NCBI RefSeq assembly: GCF_019802055.1 | Contig: NZ_JAHVHW010000012.1 | Span: 124,001-188,000, forward strand | DNA from: Ferrimonas balearica | GTDB taxonomy: Bacteria > Pseudomonadota > Gammaproteobacteria > Enterobacterales > Shewanellaceae | Reading direction: 5' to 3' | Length of the DNA: 64,000 nt | Shown here: positions 50,437 through 60,456 of the stretch, piece by piece | Layout: each line of letters begins with the position of its first letter | Position numbering within the stretch: the stretch's first letter is position 1 | The notes under the pieces: generated by a model | Database searches by the model: none | What the model saw: only the letters and a program-made list of their open reading frames with translations | What the model was told of the DNA's origin: nothing | Translations under genes and position numbers: made by a program

Positions 50437-51014
50437 AACTGTTCTACTCCGATGCCTCGCCCTATGCCCGGGTGGTCCGCCTGCTTTGGCGACAGCTTGG
50501 GGTGGCAGGGGTAGAGGAGATTGAGGTCAATCCCTTTGAGCAGGATGAGGCCCTTCGCCGCATCAACCCGCTGGGCAAGATCCCTTGCCTGGTGGGAGAG
50601 GAGGGGGCGCTCTACGACAGCGCGGTGATTGCGCGATACCTGGATGCCCGCTTTGGTGATGGGCGTTACCACCGTGCCTGTGAGGACGAGTGGGCGCTGG
50701 CACGGGACAACGCGCTGCTGCAGGGGCTGCTGGATGCTGCCGTCGCCCTTCGGGTGGAAGAGACCCGTAGGGGGGAGGGGACTCAGTCACCCTTTTGGTG
50801 CGCCCGGCACCGTCAGGCTCTGACCCAGGGGTTAACCCAGGTGGCGCCAGGCACCTGGCCCGTCCCCAGCCTGCTACCGTTGAAACTGGTGGCACTGCTG
50901 GAGTACCTGGATTTCCGCCATCCCGATTTTGATTGGCGAGCCCGCCACCCGGACCTGGTGACCTGGCTGGCGCGTCAGCAGGATGCCGCCACTGCCGCAA
51001 CCCGCCCTGCCTGA
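50433..51014 (+). CDS. Glutathione S-transferase-like protein
   Basis: A 193-residue GST: thioredoxin-fold N-domain beginning KLFYSDASPYARVVRLLW with Ser as the possible thiol-interacting residue, the cis-Pro in GKIPCLV and the ED/DS pair in LYDSAVIARYL, then an all-helical C-domain. It starts with GTG at 50433, overlapping the fpr stop (GTGA), so it is translationally coupled to fpr. GGAG lies 8 bases upstream. Substrate unknown; fpr linkage hints at a redox role. Confidence 0.85.
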   Translation: MKLFYSDASPYARVVRLLWRQLGVAGVEEIEVNPFEQDEALRRINPLGKIPCLVGEEGALYDSAVIARYLDARFGDGRYHRACEDEWALARDNALLQGLLDAAVALRVEETRRGEGTQSPFWCARHRQALTQGLTQVAPGTWPVPSLLPLKLVALLEYLDFRHPDFDWRARHPDLVTWLARQQDAATAATRPA

Positions 51015-51028
51015 CACAGGACGGGCTC

Positions 51029-51223
51029 TCACCGCGCTTTAAATTGATTGGTATCGGGTTGGTAGTGAAAACCCAACTCCGCCAATCGCGCTTCCAGCTC
51101 TATGCTGCCAATACCGAATTCGGCCGCCAGATCGGTCAGATCCCCATGACCCAGCCTCAGCCGCTCATTAACGATGCCCAGCAGGATCGCAGGGTCCATC
51201 TCTTGCGCGTTCAGGATCTCCAT
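51029..51223 (-). CDS. DUF4250 small protein
   Basis: A 64-residue protein matching DUF4250: MDPAILLGIVNERLRL, DLTDLAAEFGI, LEARLAELGFHYQPDTNQF. An excellent ribosome site AAGGAGG lies 5 bases before the ATG. It reads as a compact three-helix, DNA-binding-like fold, but no function is established for the family. Divergent from the sulfur fusion gene, with 160 bases between them. Confidence 0.85.
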   Translation of the reverse strand: MEILNAQEMDPAILLGIVNERLRLGHGDLTDLAAEFGIGSIELEARLAELGFHYQPDTNQFKAR

Positions 51224-51385
51224 ATTGCCCTCCTTAATGCCGCGTCGCTGATCCCAATAAGGGTAGTGCTGGTGGGTCCAGATGTGACGGGGTTCACATT
51301 GAACTAACCTCGGGTTAATATTTCTTTGTGGAATTTTATATTCCTTAAAGTTATTAAGGGTTTCCCCTCGCCCACGGAGTTCTCG

Positions 51386-53659
51386 ATGTCTCAGCAGGAA
51401 TTTTATCTCGATAGCAATGCCACTACTGTGGTGTTGCCTCCCATCGCCGACGCAGTGATGACCGCGCTGACTCAGGAGTTTGGTAACCCCAGCTCCTCCC
51501 ATGTCACCGGGATCCGGGCCAAGGCCAGAATGGAGCGGACTCGCGCGTTGGCTCGTCAGGTAATGGGAGCTGAGAACGGCGAGGTGATCTTCACCAGCGG
51601 CGCCACGGAGGGGATTCAGACCGCTGTGATCTCAGCACTGCAAAGCGCGAAGCGTCGTCCGATGCCGGAGAAGCCCCTGTTGCTCTACGGCGCGACTGAG
51701 CACAAAGCGGTGCCAGAGACGCTGAAACATTGGGCTCGGTTGCTTGATGTTCCGGCGGAGGTTCGGGCCATACCGGTGGATCATCGCGGGCGTTTGGATC
51801 TGGACTTTATCGCCGCGCATGTCGACCGGGCTCTGATGGTCTGTACCATGGCGGTTAATAACGAGACCGGCTGTTTTCAGGACCTGCGGGCGCTGGAACA
51901 GGTGATCCGCACCGGCAACCCACAGGTACCCTGGATGGTGGATTGCGTGCAGGCGTTGGGAAAGCTGCCGCTTGCCCTGTCCAGCACCACCATCGATTAC
52001 GCCCCGTTCAGCGGTCATAAGCTGTATGCCCCCAAGGGGATCGGCTGGTTGTATGTTCGCGAGGGAGCCGGCCTGACTCCGGTGATTGCCGGTGGCGGCC
52101 AGGAGGGGGGCCTGCGCAGCGGGACTGAGAATGGGGCTGGTATTGCGGCACTGGAGGTGCTGTTTGGGCTGATGCTGGCGGATGACAGCACCTTTGCCGA
52201 TCATGCCACTTTGCTGGACTATCGGGCCCAGTTGGTGGCCACGCTGACCCGCGTGTTTCCCGATCTGGTGTTTAACCAGGACCACAGCTGTTCGGTGCCC
52301 ACTACCCTCAACTTTTCCGTGCCCGGCTTCTCCAGTAAGGAGTTGATGGATCTGTTTGATGCCGCCGGTATCCGGGTCAGCTCCGGCTCTGCCTGTTCTT
52401 CCAAAGTGACCCGCAGCTTTGTGCTGGATGCCATGGGTTTGCCAGCCTGGCAGAGCGAGTCCGCCATTCGTCTGTCGTTTGGCCCTGCCATGACGGCACC
52501 GGAGCTGAAGGCGGTCTGCGAGCGGATCGACACCGCGGTGTCCGCCCTGGCCACCAGCTGCCTGCTGGAGAGTGAACATGACGCCGAGAAGTTTGGCCTG
52601 AAGGGGCTGATCCAGTTTAAAGCGGGCAGCAGCTGCTGCTGGTTGTACGTGGATCCCGACAGCGATCACTGTGTGGTGGTGGATCCGGTCGACAGTCTTA
52701 ACGAACGACTTGAGCGATTGATCCGCTGCCAGGATCTGACGCCGGTGGCGATTCTGGACACTCACGGTCACGCCGATCACGTCTCCAGTGGCGTGGCGTT
52801 GCGTGAGGCACTGTCGGATCGGATCCCGCCGTTTCTGATGGAAGTCGATGCGTTGGGTTGGCCCAACGCCTGTGGCAGTCGCCGGACCCTGGCGGATGGC
52901 CAGGTGATGCCTGCTCTGGTGTTGGGAGAGAGTGTGCTGGTGCGGGTGCCGCTGCCCGGCCATACCGATGATTCTGTGGGGCTGTTTCTCAGCCGCAATG
53001 AGGGCGACACCCTGTTGAGCGAAGATCTGGATTTCGCCTTCTGTGGCGACACCATTCTGATGGGCAGCCTGGGTCGGACCAACTTCAGCAACAGCCAACC
53101 TCAGGCGCTTTATCACAGTCTCAATCAACTGAGTGTCTGGTTAAGCCCGGATACCCTGATCTGCCCCTCGCACGACTACCACCATCAGTTTGCGACGTCG
53201 CTGGCGGCGGAGCAACGGGAGGGCGGCCTGCTGGCTCAGGTGCTTTCCGGGGGGATGGCAGAGGAGGCGTTTCTGAGCGCCAAAGCTGAGCTGGACCGGG
53301 GCCTGTGCGATCAGCCGGGCACCGAACTGATGTGCGGCGCGACGCCGACACAAACCTCCGTTGCAGTGGCTGAACTCAGTGGTCAGGAGCTTTGCCAGTG
53401 GCGTAGCGAGGGACGGCGGATGTCGGTGCTGGATATTCGTGAGCCCCACGAGTTTGCACTCAGCCCGACTCAGGGCGCGGACAACGTGCCGCTTTCCCGT
53501 CTGGTGAACTTTATGGCACAGCAGCGTTATCGTCTGGACAGTGATCCGGTGGTGCTGATCTGTCGCAGTGGCAGCCGCAGCCTGCTGGCGTCACAGAGCC
53601 TTCGCCGGCTGGGGATCAATAACATCCTTCATGTCGCCGGTGGACATGCTCTCAGTTAA
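51386..53659 (+). CDS. Cysteine desulfurase / MBL persulfide dioxygenase-like / rhodanese fusion
   Basis: A 757-residue three-domain protein. Residues 1-395 are a NifS/IscS-type PLP enzyme with the Schiff-base Lys212 (FSGHKLYAPKG) and the persulfide Cys337 (SSGSACSS). Residues ~405-640 are a metallo-beta-lactamase fold with THGHADH (460-465) and PLPGHTDDSVG, similar to ETHE1-type persulfide dioxygenases. Residues ~655-757 are a rhodanese with Cys726 in LICRSGSRS. Sulfur from cysteine could be passed from Cys337 to the other domains within one chain. GGAG is 7 bases before the ATG at 51386; a longer frame to 51326 is rejected. A cytosolic location is inferred from the lack of a signal peptide. 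Confidence 0.9.
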   Translation: MSQQEFYLDSNATTVVLPPIADAVMTALTQEFGNPSSSHVTGIRAKARMERTRALARQVMGAENGEVIFTSGATEGIQTAVISALQSAKRRPMPEKPLLLYGATEHKAVPETLKHWARLLDVPAEVRAIPVDHRGRLDLDFIAAHVDRALMVCTMAVNNETGCFQDLRALEQVIRTGNPQVPWMVDCVQALGKLPLALSSTTIDYAPFSGHKLYAPKGIGWLYVREGAGLTPVIAGGGQEGGLRSGTENGAGIAALEVLFGLMLADDSTFADHATLLDYRAQLVATLTRVFPDLVFNQDHSCSVPTTLNFSVPGFSSKELMDLFDAAGIRVSSGSACSSKVTRSFVLDAMGLPAWQSESAIRLSFGPAMTAPELKAVCERIDTAVSALATSCLLESEHDAEKFGLKGLIQFKAGSSCCWLYVDPDSDHCVVVDPVDSLNERLERLIRCQDLTPVAILDTHGHADHVSSGVALREALSDRIPPFLMEVDALGWPNACGSRRTLADGQVMPALVLGESVLVRVPLPGHTDDSVGLFLSRNEGDTLLSEDLDFAFCGDTILMGSLGRTNFSNSQPQALYHSLNQLSVWLSPDTLICPSHDYHHQFATSLAAEQREGGLLAQVLSGGMAEEAFLSAKAELDRGLCDQPGTELMCGATPTQTSVAVAELSGQELCQWRSEGRRMSVLDIREPHEFALSPTQGADNVPLSRLVNFMAQQRYRLDSDPVVLICRSGSRSLLASQSLRRLGINNILHVAGGHALS

Positions 53660-53670
53660 GGGCACCCATA

Positions 53671-53699
53671 AAAAAAGCGCGGCCTGGCCGCGCTTTTTT
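53671..53699. terminator. Bidirectional terminator
   Basis: Stem AAAAAAGCGCGGCC-tg-GGCCGCGCTTTTTT between the convergent fusion gene and ygfZ. Confidence 0.93.
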
Positions 53700-53715
53700 G
53701 TTTCTGTCTGACCTC

Positions 53716-54600
53716 TTACTGGTCGAACAGCGGGTAGGGGCGAGGCTGCAGCGCCATCGCGCTGTCACCGAGGCGGAATGCGGTGTCCGCTTCCAACTCT
53801 TTGCTCATCACGGCAGTGACATACAACTGTCCCGCCCACTCTGCCTGGGCCACAACGGTGCCGGCGCGGCGCCAGTTCTCACCCAACTGCATCTGCAATT
53901 CACCCTCAGAAGGCAAACCGATCAGGGCGTACAGGGCGCGTTTGTTGCCGCCACGGAAGTGCATGCGCGCCACGGTCTCCTGGCCGATGTAGCAACCCTT
54001 GTCGTACTGAATGCCACCGATGGCATCCAGATTCAGCATCTGCGGGACGAACTCGAGGCAGAGGGATTCATCAAACCAGGGGCGGACAGCCAGGATCTCG
54101 CTGGCGATCCAGAGTGACTCTGCCTCCTGGGGCAGGGTGGCCAGCGCTTCCGGCAGGGCGCTGCCCTTGGGCAGCACCAGCAGGGCACGGTCACCGTCGA
54201 TGATTGCCTGGCCGGGGGCCAGATCGCGAACGGCGCCTTCACCGGGCAGCAGCGCCAGAGCGCCCTGGCCCACCAGACCGTAGCAATCGTATTCGGCGCT
54301 GGCGTCACTGATCTCCACCTTATTGAACACGGCGTACTTGTTCAGCGCGGGAAGGTCCTGATTAAGCTGCCCTTTCGGCATCAGCATCAGAACGCCATCT
54401 TCGATGCGGGTCAGGCGGAAAGCGGCAATCAACTTGCCCTTGGGATCGCAATGACCGCCCCAGGTCCACTGGTCTTGTGGCAGCTTGACCAGGTTACAGG
54501 TCAGCTGGCCCTGCAGATAGGATTGCGTGTCCGGGCCGATGGCACGGATCACACCCAGGCTGGAGAGGGGGACAAGAGTCGGAGCGATTTCAATGGACAT
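53716..54600 (-). CDS. ygfZ: Folate-binding Fe-S/tRNA-modification factor YgfZ
   Basis: A 294-residue GcvT-like protein that binds tetrahydrofolate and supports Fe-S enzymes such as the tRNA methylthiotransferase MiaB. The signature motif is present as YDKGCYIGQETVARMHF, with the functional Cys, plus the N-terminal SYLQGQLTCN block. Length and order are normal. Its position beside a cysteine-desulfurase fusion (convergent) is suggestive but not proof of joint function. Confidence 0.94.
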   Translation of the reverse strand: MSIEIAPTLVPLSSLGVIRAIGPDTQSYLQGQLTCNLVKLPQDQWTWGGHCDPKGKLIAAFRLTRIEDGVLMLMPKGQLNQDLPALNKYAVFNKVEISDASAEYDCYGLVGQGALALLPGEGAVRDLAPGQAIIDGDRALLVLPKGSALPEALATLPQEAESLWIASEILAVRPWFDESLCLEFVPQMLNLDAIGGIQYDKGCYIGQETVARMHFRGGNKRALYALIGLPSEGELQMQLGENWRRAGTVVAQAEWAGQLYVTAVMSKELEADTAFRLGDSAMALQPRPYPLFDQ

Positions 54601-54693
54601 TGGGTGTCACCGATTACAAAGCGATGGACCGGATTGTACTCCCGTGGTGACAAATGAACAGTGCTGACTGGTCAATTGCTGGGCGGTGAATCC

Positions 54694-55662
54694 TCAGTGG
54701 CTTATCCGTCCCCGGTACGCCAGGGTGAATGCGATGTCGGTGCTGTTGTCCATATTGAAGATGTTCTCAATCATGGTGAATTCGATTGCGCCCTCGCGGA
54801 GGTGGTAGCGGTAACCCAGCAGCACCTCATGACTGATGCTGTCCAACTCCTCTATCTCGTCGGTCTCGCCACTAAAACCATGGTATTCCAGCAGCAGGCT
54901 GTGGTTGGGAAGAAAACGGTACTGGTAGGCCAAGCCATACATGTACGCCCAGTCGTTAATGCCAATGCCACCGATGGTGTCCTCGATACCCCGGTGGCTG
55001 GCGCCGAGGGTCAGGTAGAGGCGGTGACGCTCGGAGGGGGCATAACGGTAGTTGGCTTGCAGCAGTTGTTCAAAGCTGTGGAGGGCAAAGGGGCCGCTGT
55101 CGACATGGTTATAAGCCAATCCGACACCGGTGGAAAGAGCATGCCGGGCCTGGTCAATCCACTGGTAGCCGAGATAACCGGAGACCATGTTGGTCAGGGT
55201 CTCCCCCTCGAAATCTTCCAGCAGTACCCCGTACTTCTCCGAGGCGATGTAGAAGCGATCCTGTGGCACCTTGTCCCGACCATTCTGACCCAGTCCAAAA
55301 AGGTCATGGAAGTTCATTGTCAGATTGTCGAGGCCATTATCTGCGGCAAAGCGGTATTGATAAGCGAGCTCTACCTCCCAACGCTCGGCCGGGGCGTATC
55401 GCACGCCCAGATCCACGCTGTTGTGGTAGTAGTCCATCATGTAATCCGGCGTTTCGGCCCAGACACTGGCGACAGTACCGCTGAGGGTGTAGGCCCAATC
55501 ACCCGCTTTAAGCTGTTCCGCATTGCGCATCATCGGGGTAAAACTCTGCGCTTGCATGGGGGATTGGGCTTTTACCCACAGCGGGCCGTAATCGACGTTG
55601 GCAGAGACGCCCGCAGAAAGGGGGACGAGCAGCAGTGCCCAGGCTCGAAAGGCGATGTTCAT
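54694..55662 (-). CDS. DUF3187 outer-membrane beta-barrel protein
   Basis: A 322-residue exported protein with a signal peptide (cut near GVSA-N) and alternating hydrophobic strands through to a C-terminal aromatic/hydrophobic run (IAFTLAYRGRISH). It fits DUF3187: GPLWVKAQSPMQAQSFTPM at the mature N-terminus, and HNSVDLGVRYAPAERWEVELAYQYRF. A barrel of 12-14 strands is likely. Function unknown. Single gene. Confidence 0.85.
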   Translation of the reverse strand: MNIAFRAWALLLVPLSAGVSANVDYGPLWVKAQSPMQAQSFTPMMRNAEQLKAGDWAYTLSGTVASVWAETPDYMMDYYHNSVDLGVRYAPAERWEVELAYQYRFAADNGLDNLTMNFHDLFGLGQNGRDKVPQDRFYIASEKYGVLLEDFEGETLTNMVSGYLGYQWIDQARHALSTGVGLAYNHVDSGPFALHSFEQLLQANYRYAPSERHRLYLTLGASHRGIEDTIGGIGINDWAYMYGLAYQYRFLPNHSLLLEYHGFSGETDEIEELDSISHEVLLGYRYHLREGAIEFTMIENIFNMDNSTDIAFTLAYRGRISH

Positions 55663-55800
55663 AACAAAAACAGTGCAATGGATTTAACCGAAGTATTTCA
55701 TGCCATTACCAGGCAGCACAGGCGGAGAGATCCCAAGTTTGACTCTGAACCCAATGACTTTGACCGGCAGTCAGATTCGGTTAAGCCGGATGCGAACAAC

Positions 55801-56331
55801 TTAGCCAGGCATTGAACTTGTCGACGGTTTTGGCGTTCGGTAGCGGTGAATCTGCTCTCCGTCCTCTTCATATTGCGTCTGCCAAACCATCCCCAGTTTC
55901 TCAAGTATGCGCCGGGAGGCGTGGTTCTCCTCCACCACTTCCGCGTAGATGGGGTCAAGCTTCAAGACTTGCTGGCCGTACTCCAGGGCGGCTTTGGCGG
56001 CCTCCAGCCCAAGACCTTGCCCCCAGTACTCCGGAAGCATGCGATAGCCCAGATCCGGGCCGCCCAGGTGAGGCTCAAATTTCAGACCACAGAAGCCAAT
56101 CACCCGGTTATCGGCTTTATGGACCAGCGCGTAGCGGGCATAGCCGTTTTCCTGATACTCCCTCAGCCAGATCTCGCGGATGATGCGCCGGGCGTCGTCA
56201 AGGGTTTGCACCGTACCCTCATCGCCGGTGTAGCGGGTGACCTCCGGGATGGAGAAAGCCAGAACCGCTTCGGCATCGTCAAGGGTGAACTCCCGCATCT
56301 GCAGTCGGGGGGTATCGATCAGAATGGTCAT
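55801..56331 (-). CDS. GNAT family acetyltransferase (RimJ/RimL-like)
   Basis: A 176-residue N-acetyltransferase: LQMREFTLDDAEAVLAF start, GFCGLKFEPHLGGPDLGYRMLPEYWGQGLGLEAAKAAL with the Q/R-x-x-G-x-G/A acetyl-CoA loop, and NHASRRILEKLGM. This is the RimJ/RimL subgroup, which modifies ribosomal proteins or small amines; the substrate cannot be told. The gene lies downstream of serA and its terminator. Confidence 0.9.
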   Translation of the reverse strand: MTILIDTPRLQMREFTLDDAEAVLAFSIPEVTRYTGDEGTVQTLDDARRIIREIWLREYQENGYARYALVHKADNRVIGFCGLKFEPHLGGPDLGYRMLPEYWGQGLGLEAAKAALEYGQQVLKLDPIYAEVVEENHASRRILEKLGMVWQTQYEEDGEQIHRYRTPKPSTSSMPG

Positions 56332-56345
56332 GCGGTACGTCCTGT

Positions 56346-56370
56346 AAAAAGGCCGGCTTGCGCCGGCCTA
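56346..56370 (-). terminator. Terminator of serA
   Basis: Perfect stem AGGCCGGC-ttgc-GCCGGCCT; on the minus strand it is followed by TTTTTACAGG. It lies 10 bases beyond the serA stop. Confidence 0.88.
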
Positions 56371-56379
56371 GTGCTCGCT

Positions 56380-57609
<1,230 letters not shown>

Positions 57610-57713
57610 GACTTCCCTAATGCGTCCTGAAAATGGGGGAAACAGCATATCAAATGCGCTGCCGATGTGGCGAAAAAGCCGACGGCGGCAGCAGCATTAA
57701 GTCATTGGTTCTG

Positions 57714-58280
57714 TTAATAGGCCATGCTCTGCCAGAACAGGGAGAAGGCGGCATCCCGGTAATGAGGCTGGGACGCCTTCTCCGGCTCACCGATAAAGAA
57801 GGCGGCTGCACTCATAAACTGGCTGTGGCACTGCTCCAGCACCAGATCGGCCGGTAATGGACGCAGCAGCCCCTCAACCTGGCCCTGCTCAAGCAGGGCA
57901 GGGATAAAGGGCAGCAGCTCGGTGATCGCCTGATGGCGGAGGGTACGATCCTCATGCCCCTGCATCCCGGCGATCTGCAAAAACTGAAGCGCCTTGGGGT
58001 GCGCCAGCGCCCAGTCCAGACCACGCTCCCAGTATTGCCGCGCCAGGTGTTGCAGAGGGCAGTCCGGCGGTTCGGTGGTCATCGCCTCGGCCAGCTGGCC
58101 CTTCACGCCCAGGTAGAGCGCTTCCACCAGGTCCGCCTTGCTGGGAAAGTGGTGGAACAGCGTGCCCGTGGCCACCCCCGCCGATTTGGCAATCTGGGCG
58201 GTGGCCGTGGCGGCGATCCCTTGCTGGACGAAGAGCGTCAGCGCGGTGTCGAGGATCTGGTCCCTTTTGCTCTTGCTCAT
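57714..58280 (-). CDS. TetR-family transcriptional regulator
   Basis: A 188-residue TetR regulator: N-terminal helix-turn-helix (IAATATAQIAKSAGVATGTLFHHFPSKADLVEALY) and a helical ligand domain. Its start lies 1 base after the aldehyde dehydrogenase stop, so they share one transcript and the protein probably controls it. A candidate operator lies just upstream of the dehydrogenase gene. The ligand is unknown; an aldehyde or related hydrophobic compound is plausible. Confidence 0.88.
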   Translation of the reverse strand: MSKSKRDQILDTALTLFVQQGIAATATAQIAKSAGVATGTLFHHFPSKADLVEALYLGVKGQLAEAMTTEPPDCPLQHLARQYWERGLDWALAHPKALQFLQIAGMQGHEDRTLRHQAITELLPFIPALLEQGQVEGLLRPLPADLVLEQCHSQFMSAAAFFIGEPEKASQPHYRDAAFSLFWQSMAY

Positions 58281-58281
58281 C

Positions 58282-59742
58282 TCAATTCCGCAGGAAGAAC
58301 TTCAGCATCAGTTTGTGGATGGCATTGCCGTAGGGCGGGTGCACGAACTTGGCGCTGTTGAATTTGCCCCGCTTCAGAACCGTCTTGGCTTTGCTGAAGG
58401 TCAGGAAACCCTCGTGACCATGATAGTGGCCCATGCCGGATGGCCCGATGCCACCAAACGGCGCGTCCTCGGCTGCCACATGGAGGACGGTGTCATTGAT
58501 GCTGACGCCTCCCGCATGGGTTTCCACCAGAACCCGCTCCTGCAGCGCCTCATCAAAGCTCATCAGATAGAGCGCCAAGGGGCGCGGGCGCGCCTGAATA
58601 TAGGCGATCGCTTCGTCGATGCTGTCGTAGGGGACCAGCGGCAGCAGGGGACCAAAGATCTCCTCCTGCATCACCCGCATCTCATCATTGACCCCGGCGA
58701 GCAGGACGGTGGCCAGACGATGACGTTCGTCATCCCGGTAGGTTTCGGTGGCCGGAAGTGCCACAGCCCCTTTGGCGACGGCGTCCTCAAGGGTGTCGGT
58801 CAATCGCTGATATTGACGGGGGTTCACTACGGAGGTGTAGTCGTCGCTGGCGAGCCCTTTGGGGTAGAAGCGGGCAAAGCGCTTGCGGTAGGCCTCAACG
58901 AAGGCGTCCATTTTGTGTCGGGGCAGCAGAACATAGTCCGGGGAGGTGCAGATCTGGCCCGCGTTCAGGCATTTGCCCCAGATCATCCGTTCTACGGCAG
59001 TATCGATATCCATATCCGGACCGATGATGGTGGGTGACTTTCCCCCCAACTCCAGAGTCACCGGCGTCAGATTGTCTGCCGCGGCACGCATCACGTGCTT
59101 GCCCACTGCGGTGGAGCCGGTGAACAGCAGGTGGTCAAAGGGCAGGGCACTGAAGGCGGCTGCAGCATCGGCCTCTCCCTCAATGATGGCCACCTCATCG
59201 TCGTCAAAGGCCTCAGCCAGCAGGGCGCGAATGGCCTGGTTGGTGGCGGGGGTGAACTCCGAGAGCTTGATCATGGCGCGGTTCCCCGCCGCCAGAACGG
59301 TGATCAGCGGGCCAATGGAGAGCATCACCGGGAAGTTCCAGGGCACCAGAATGCCAACAACGCCCAGAGGCTGGTAGTGCACCGTCACGCTGGCGGGGCT
59401 GAGCAGCAGGCCCGGACTGCGGCGGGAGGGCTTCATCCAGTTACCCAGGCGCTTGATGGTGTAGTCGATGTTGCCCACACAGGGCATCACATCGGACAGC
59501 AGTGTGTCGTATTTGGCACGGTGTCCGAAGTCCTGGCTTAAGGCATCACACAGGGCGTCCTTGTGGGAGAGCAGGGCCGCCTTCAGCGTTTCCAGTTTGG
59601 CTTTGCGCTCCTCCAGACTGGGCATGGGGGCGTTCAGATAGGCCTGACGCTGGCGTTCCAGCAGGGCGTTCATCTGGCCCGGATGAAAGTGGGGACTCTC
59701 TTCCTGGGCAACGGAATCGGTGACATGGGGCTGTTCGCTCAC
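58282..59742 (-). CDS. Coniferyl-aldehyde-dehydrogenase-type NAD(P)-dependent aldehyde dehydrogenase
   Basis: A 486-residue class-3-like aldehyde dehydrogenase. The catalytic Cys is in KCLNAGQICTSPDY and the general-base Glu in TLELGGKSPTI; FTGSTAVGKHVM binds NAD(P). The C-terminus is membrane-tail-like, ending KLMLKFFLRN, as in CalB and fatty-aldehyde relatives. The start is a GTG at 59742 with AAGGAG 7 bases upstream; the upstream frame to 60012 has unrelated composition. In operon with the TetR gene. The substrate is an aromatic or medium-chain aldehyde. Confidence 0.88.
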   Translation of the reverse strand: MSEQPHVTDSVAQEESPHFHPGQMNALLERQRQAYLNAPMPSLEERKAKLETLKAALLSHKDALCDALSQDFGHRAKYDTLLSDVMPCVGNIDYTIKRLGNWMKPSRRSPGLLLSPASVTVHYQPLGVVGILVPWNFPVMLSIGPLITVLAAGNRAMIKLSEFTPATNQAIRALLAEAFDDDEVAIIEGEADAAAAFSALPFDHLLFTGSTAVGKHVMRAAADNLTPVTLELGGKSPTIIGPDMDIDTAVERMIWGKCLNAGQICTSPDYVLLPRHKMDAFVEAYRKRFARFYPKGLASDDYTSVVNPRQYQRLTDTLEDAVAKGAVALPATETYRDDERHRLATVLLAGVNDEMRVMQEEIFGPLLPLVPYDSIDEAIAYIQARPRPLALYLMSFDEALQERVLVETHAGGVSINDTVLHVAAEDAPFGGIGPSGMGHYHGHEGFLTFSKAKTVLKRGKFNSAKFVHPPYGNAIHKLMLKFFLRN

Positions 59743-59772
59743 GGGAAGCTCCTTGTGGTGACAAAATGCTCG

Positions 59773-59786
59773 ACTGATTGGTCGGT
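59773..59786. promoter_or_regulatory. Candidate TetR operator
   Basis: ACTGATTGGTCGGT is an inverted repeat of the form AC-N-GA-N4-TC-N-GT, 31 bases upstream of the dehydrogenase GTG. TetR-family regulators often bind sites with this GACC/GGTC-type symmetry, so autoregulation of the operon is plausible. Confidence 0.45.
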
Positions 59787-59801
59787 CTAAAGGTAGCGAA
59801 C

Positions 59802-59828
59802 AAAAAACGGCACTGCAAGGTGCCGTTT
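59802..59828 (-). terminator. Terminator of the glutathione peroxidase gene
   Basis: Stem AAACGGCAC / GTGCCGTTT with a 6-base loop, followed on the minus strand by TTTTTTG. Confidence 0.88.
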
Positions 59829-59839
59829 CGAATGGGGGC

Positions 59840-60376
59840 TCATAATTCGCCGAGAAGCGTCTCAATTGCGCCGGTGATCTCCGGGTCGTCCGGCTTGGTT
59901 TTCGGCGACCAGTAATCCACCAGGTTGCCGTCGCTGTCCACCAGGTACTTGTAGAAGTTCCACTTGGGGGCACCTCCCTGGCGGGCCAGTTCGGCGAAGA
60001 TCGGGTCGGCATCAGAGCCCCGGACTTCGGCGGGCGTCAGCATGGTGAAGGTAACGCCATAGTTGCGGTAACAGACGTCGGCGGTTTCCGCCTCATCATC
60101 CGCTTCCTGGAAAAAGTCATCGGAGGGCATGCCGATGATCACCAGACCCTTGGGACCATACTGCTGGTGCAGCGCTTCCAACTGCTTGAATTGAGGGGTG
60201 AAGCCACAGTGACTGGCCGTGTTAACCAGCAGCACCGCTTTGTCGGCGGTCAGCTCACACAGGTCCACGGTTTCATTGGAATGCAGGCGGCGCTTTTCAG
60301 TGTCGAGCCAGGCGGGACACTGGGCGGCAGAAACACTGGCGCTAGCCAGCAGCAACAGGGGGAGTAACGCTCTCAT
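59840..60376 (-). CDS. Periplasmic glutathione peroxidase-family protein
   Basis: A 178-residue exported member of the glutathione/thioredoxin peroxidase family. It has a signal peptide (MRALLPLLLLASASVSA), the peroxidatic Cys (not selenocysteine) in VNTASHCGFTPQFKQLE, and the Trp-Asn-Phe motif (PKWNFYKYLVD). The usual IGMPSDDFFQ replaces the canonical FPCNQFGGQ, so part of the catalytic tetrad region is changed. Two adjacent ATG codons (60379 and 60376) are possible; the second has the better spacing from AAGGAG. Cytosolic glutathione would not be available in the periplasm, so the reductant is unclear. Confidence 0.87.
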   Translation of the reverse strand: MRALLPLLLLASASVSAAQCPAWLDTEKRRLHSNETVDLCELTADKAVLLVNTASHCGFTPQFKQLEALHQQYGPKGLVIIGMPSDDFFQEADDEAETADVCYRNYGVTFTMLTPAEVRGSDADPIFAELARQGGAPKWNFYKYLVDSDGNLVDYWSPKTKPDDPEITGAIETLLGEL

Positions 60377-60456
60377 CATCGGCTCCTTGCCAAGGTTTGA
60401 TTCCGTTCCAACGCACCCGGCGGTGTGGGCGATCACCCGCCGGGCAGTTCAGGCCC

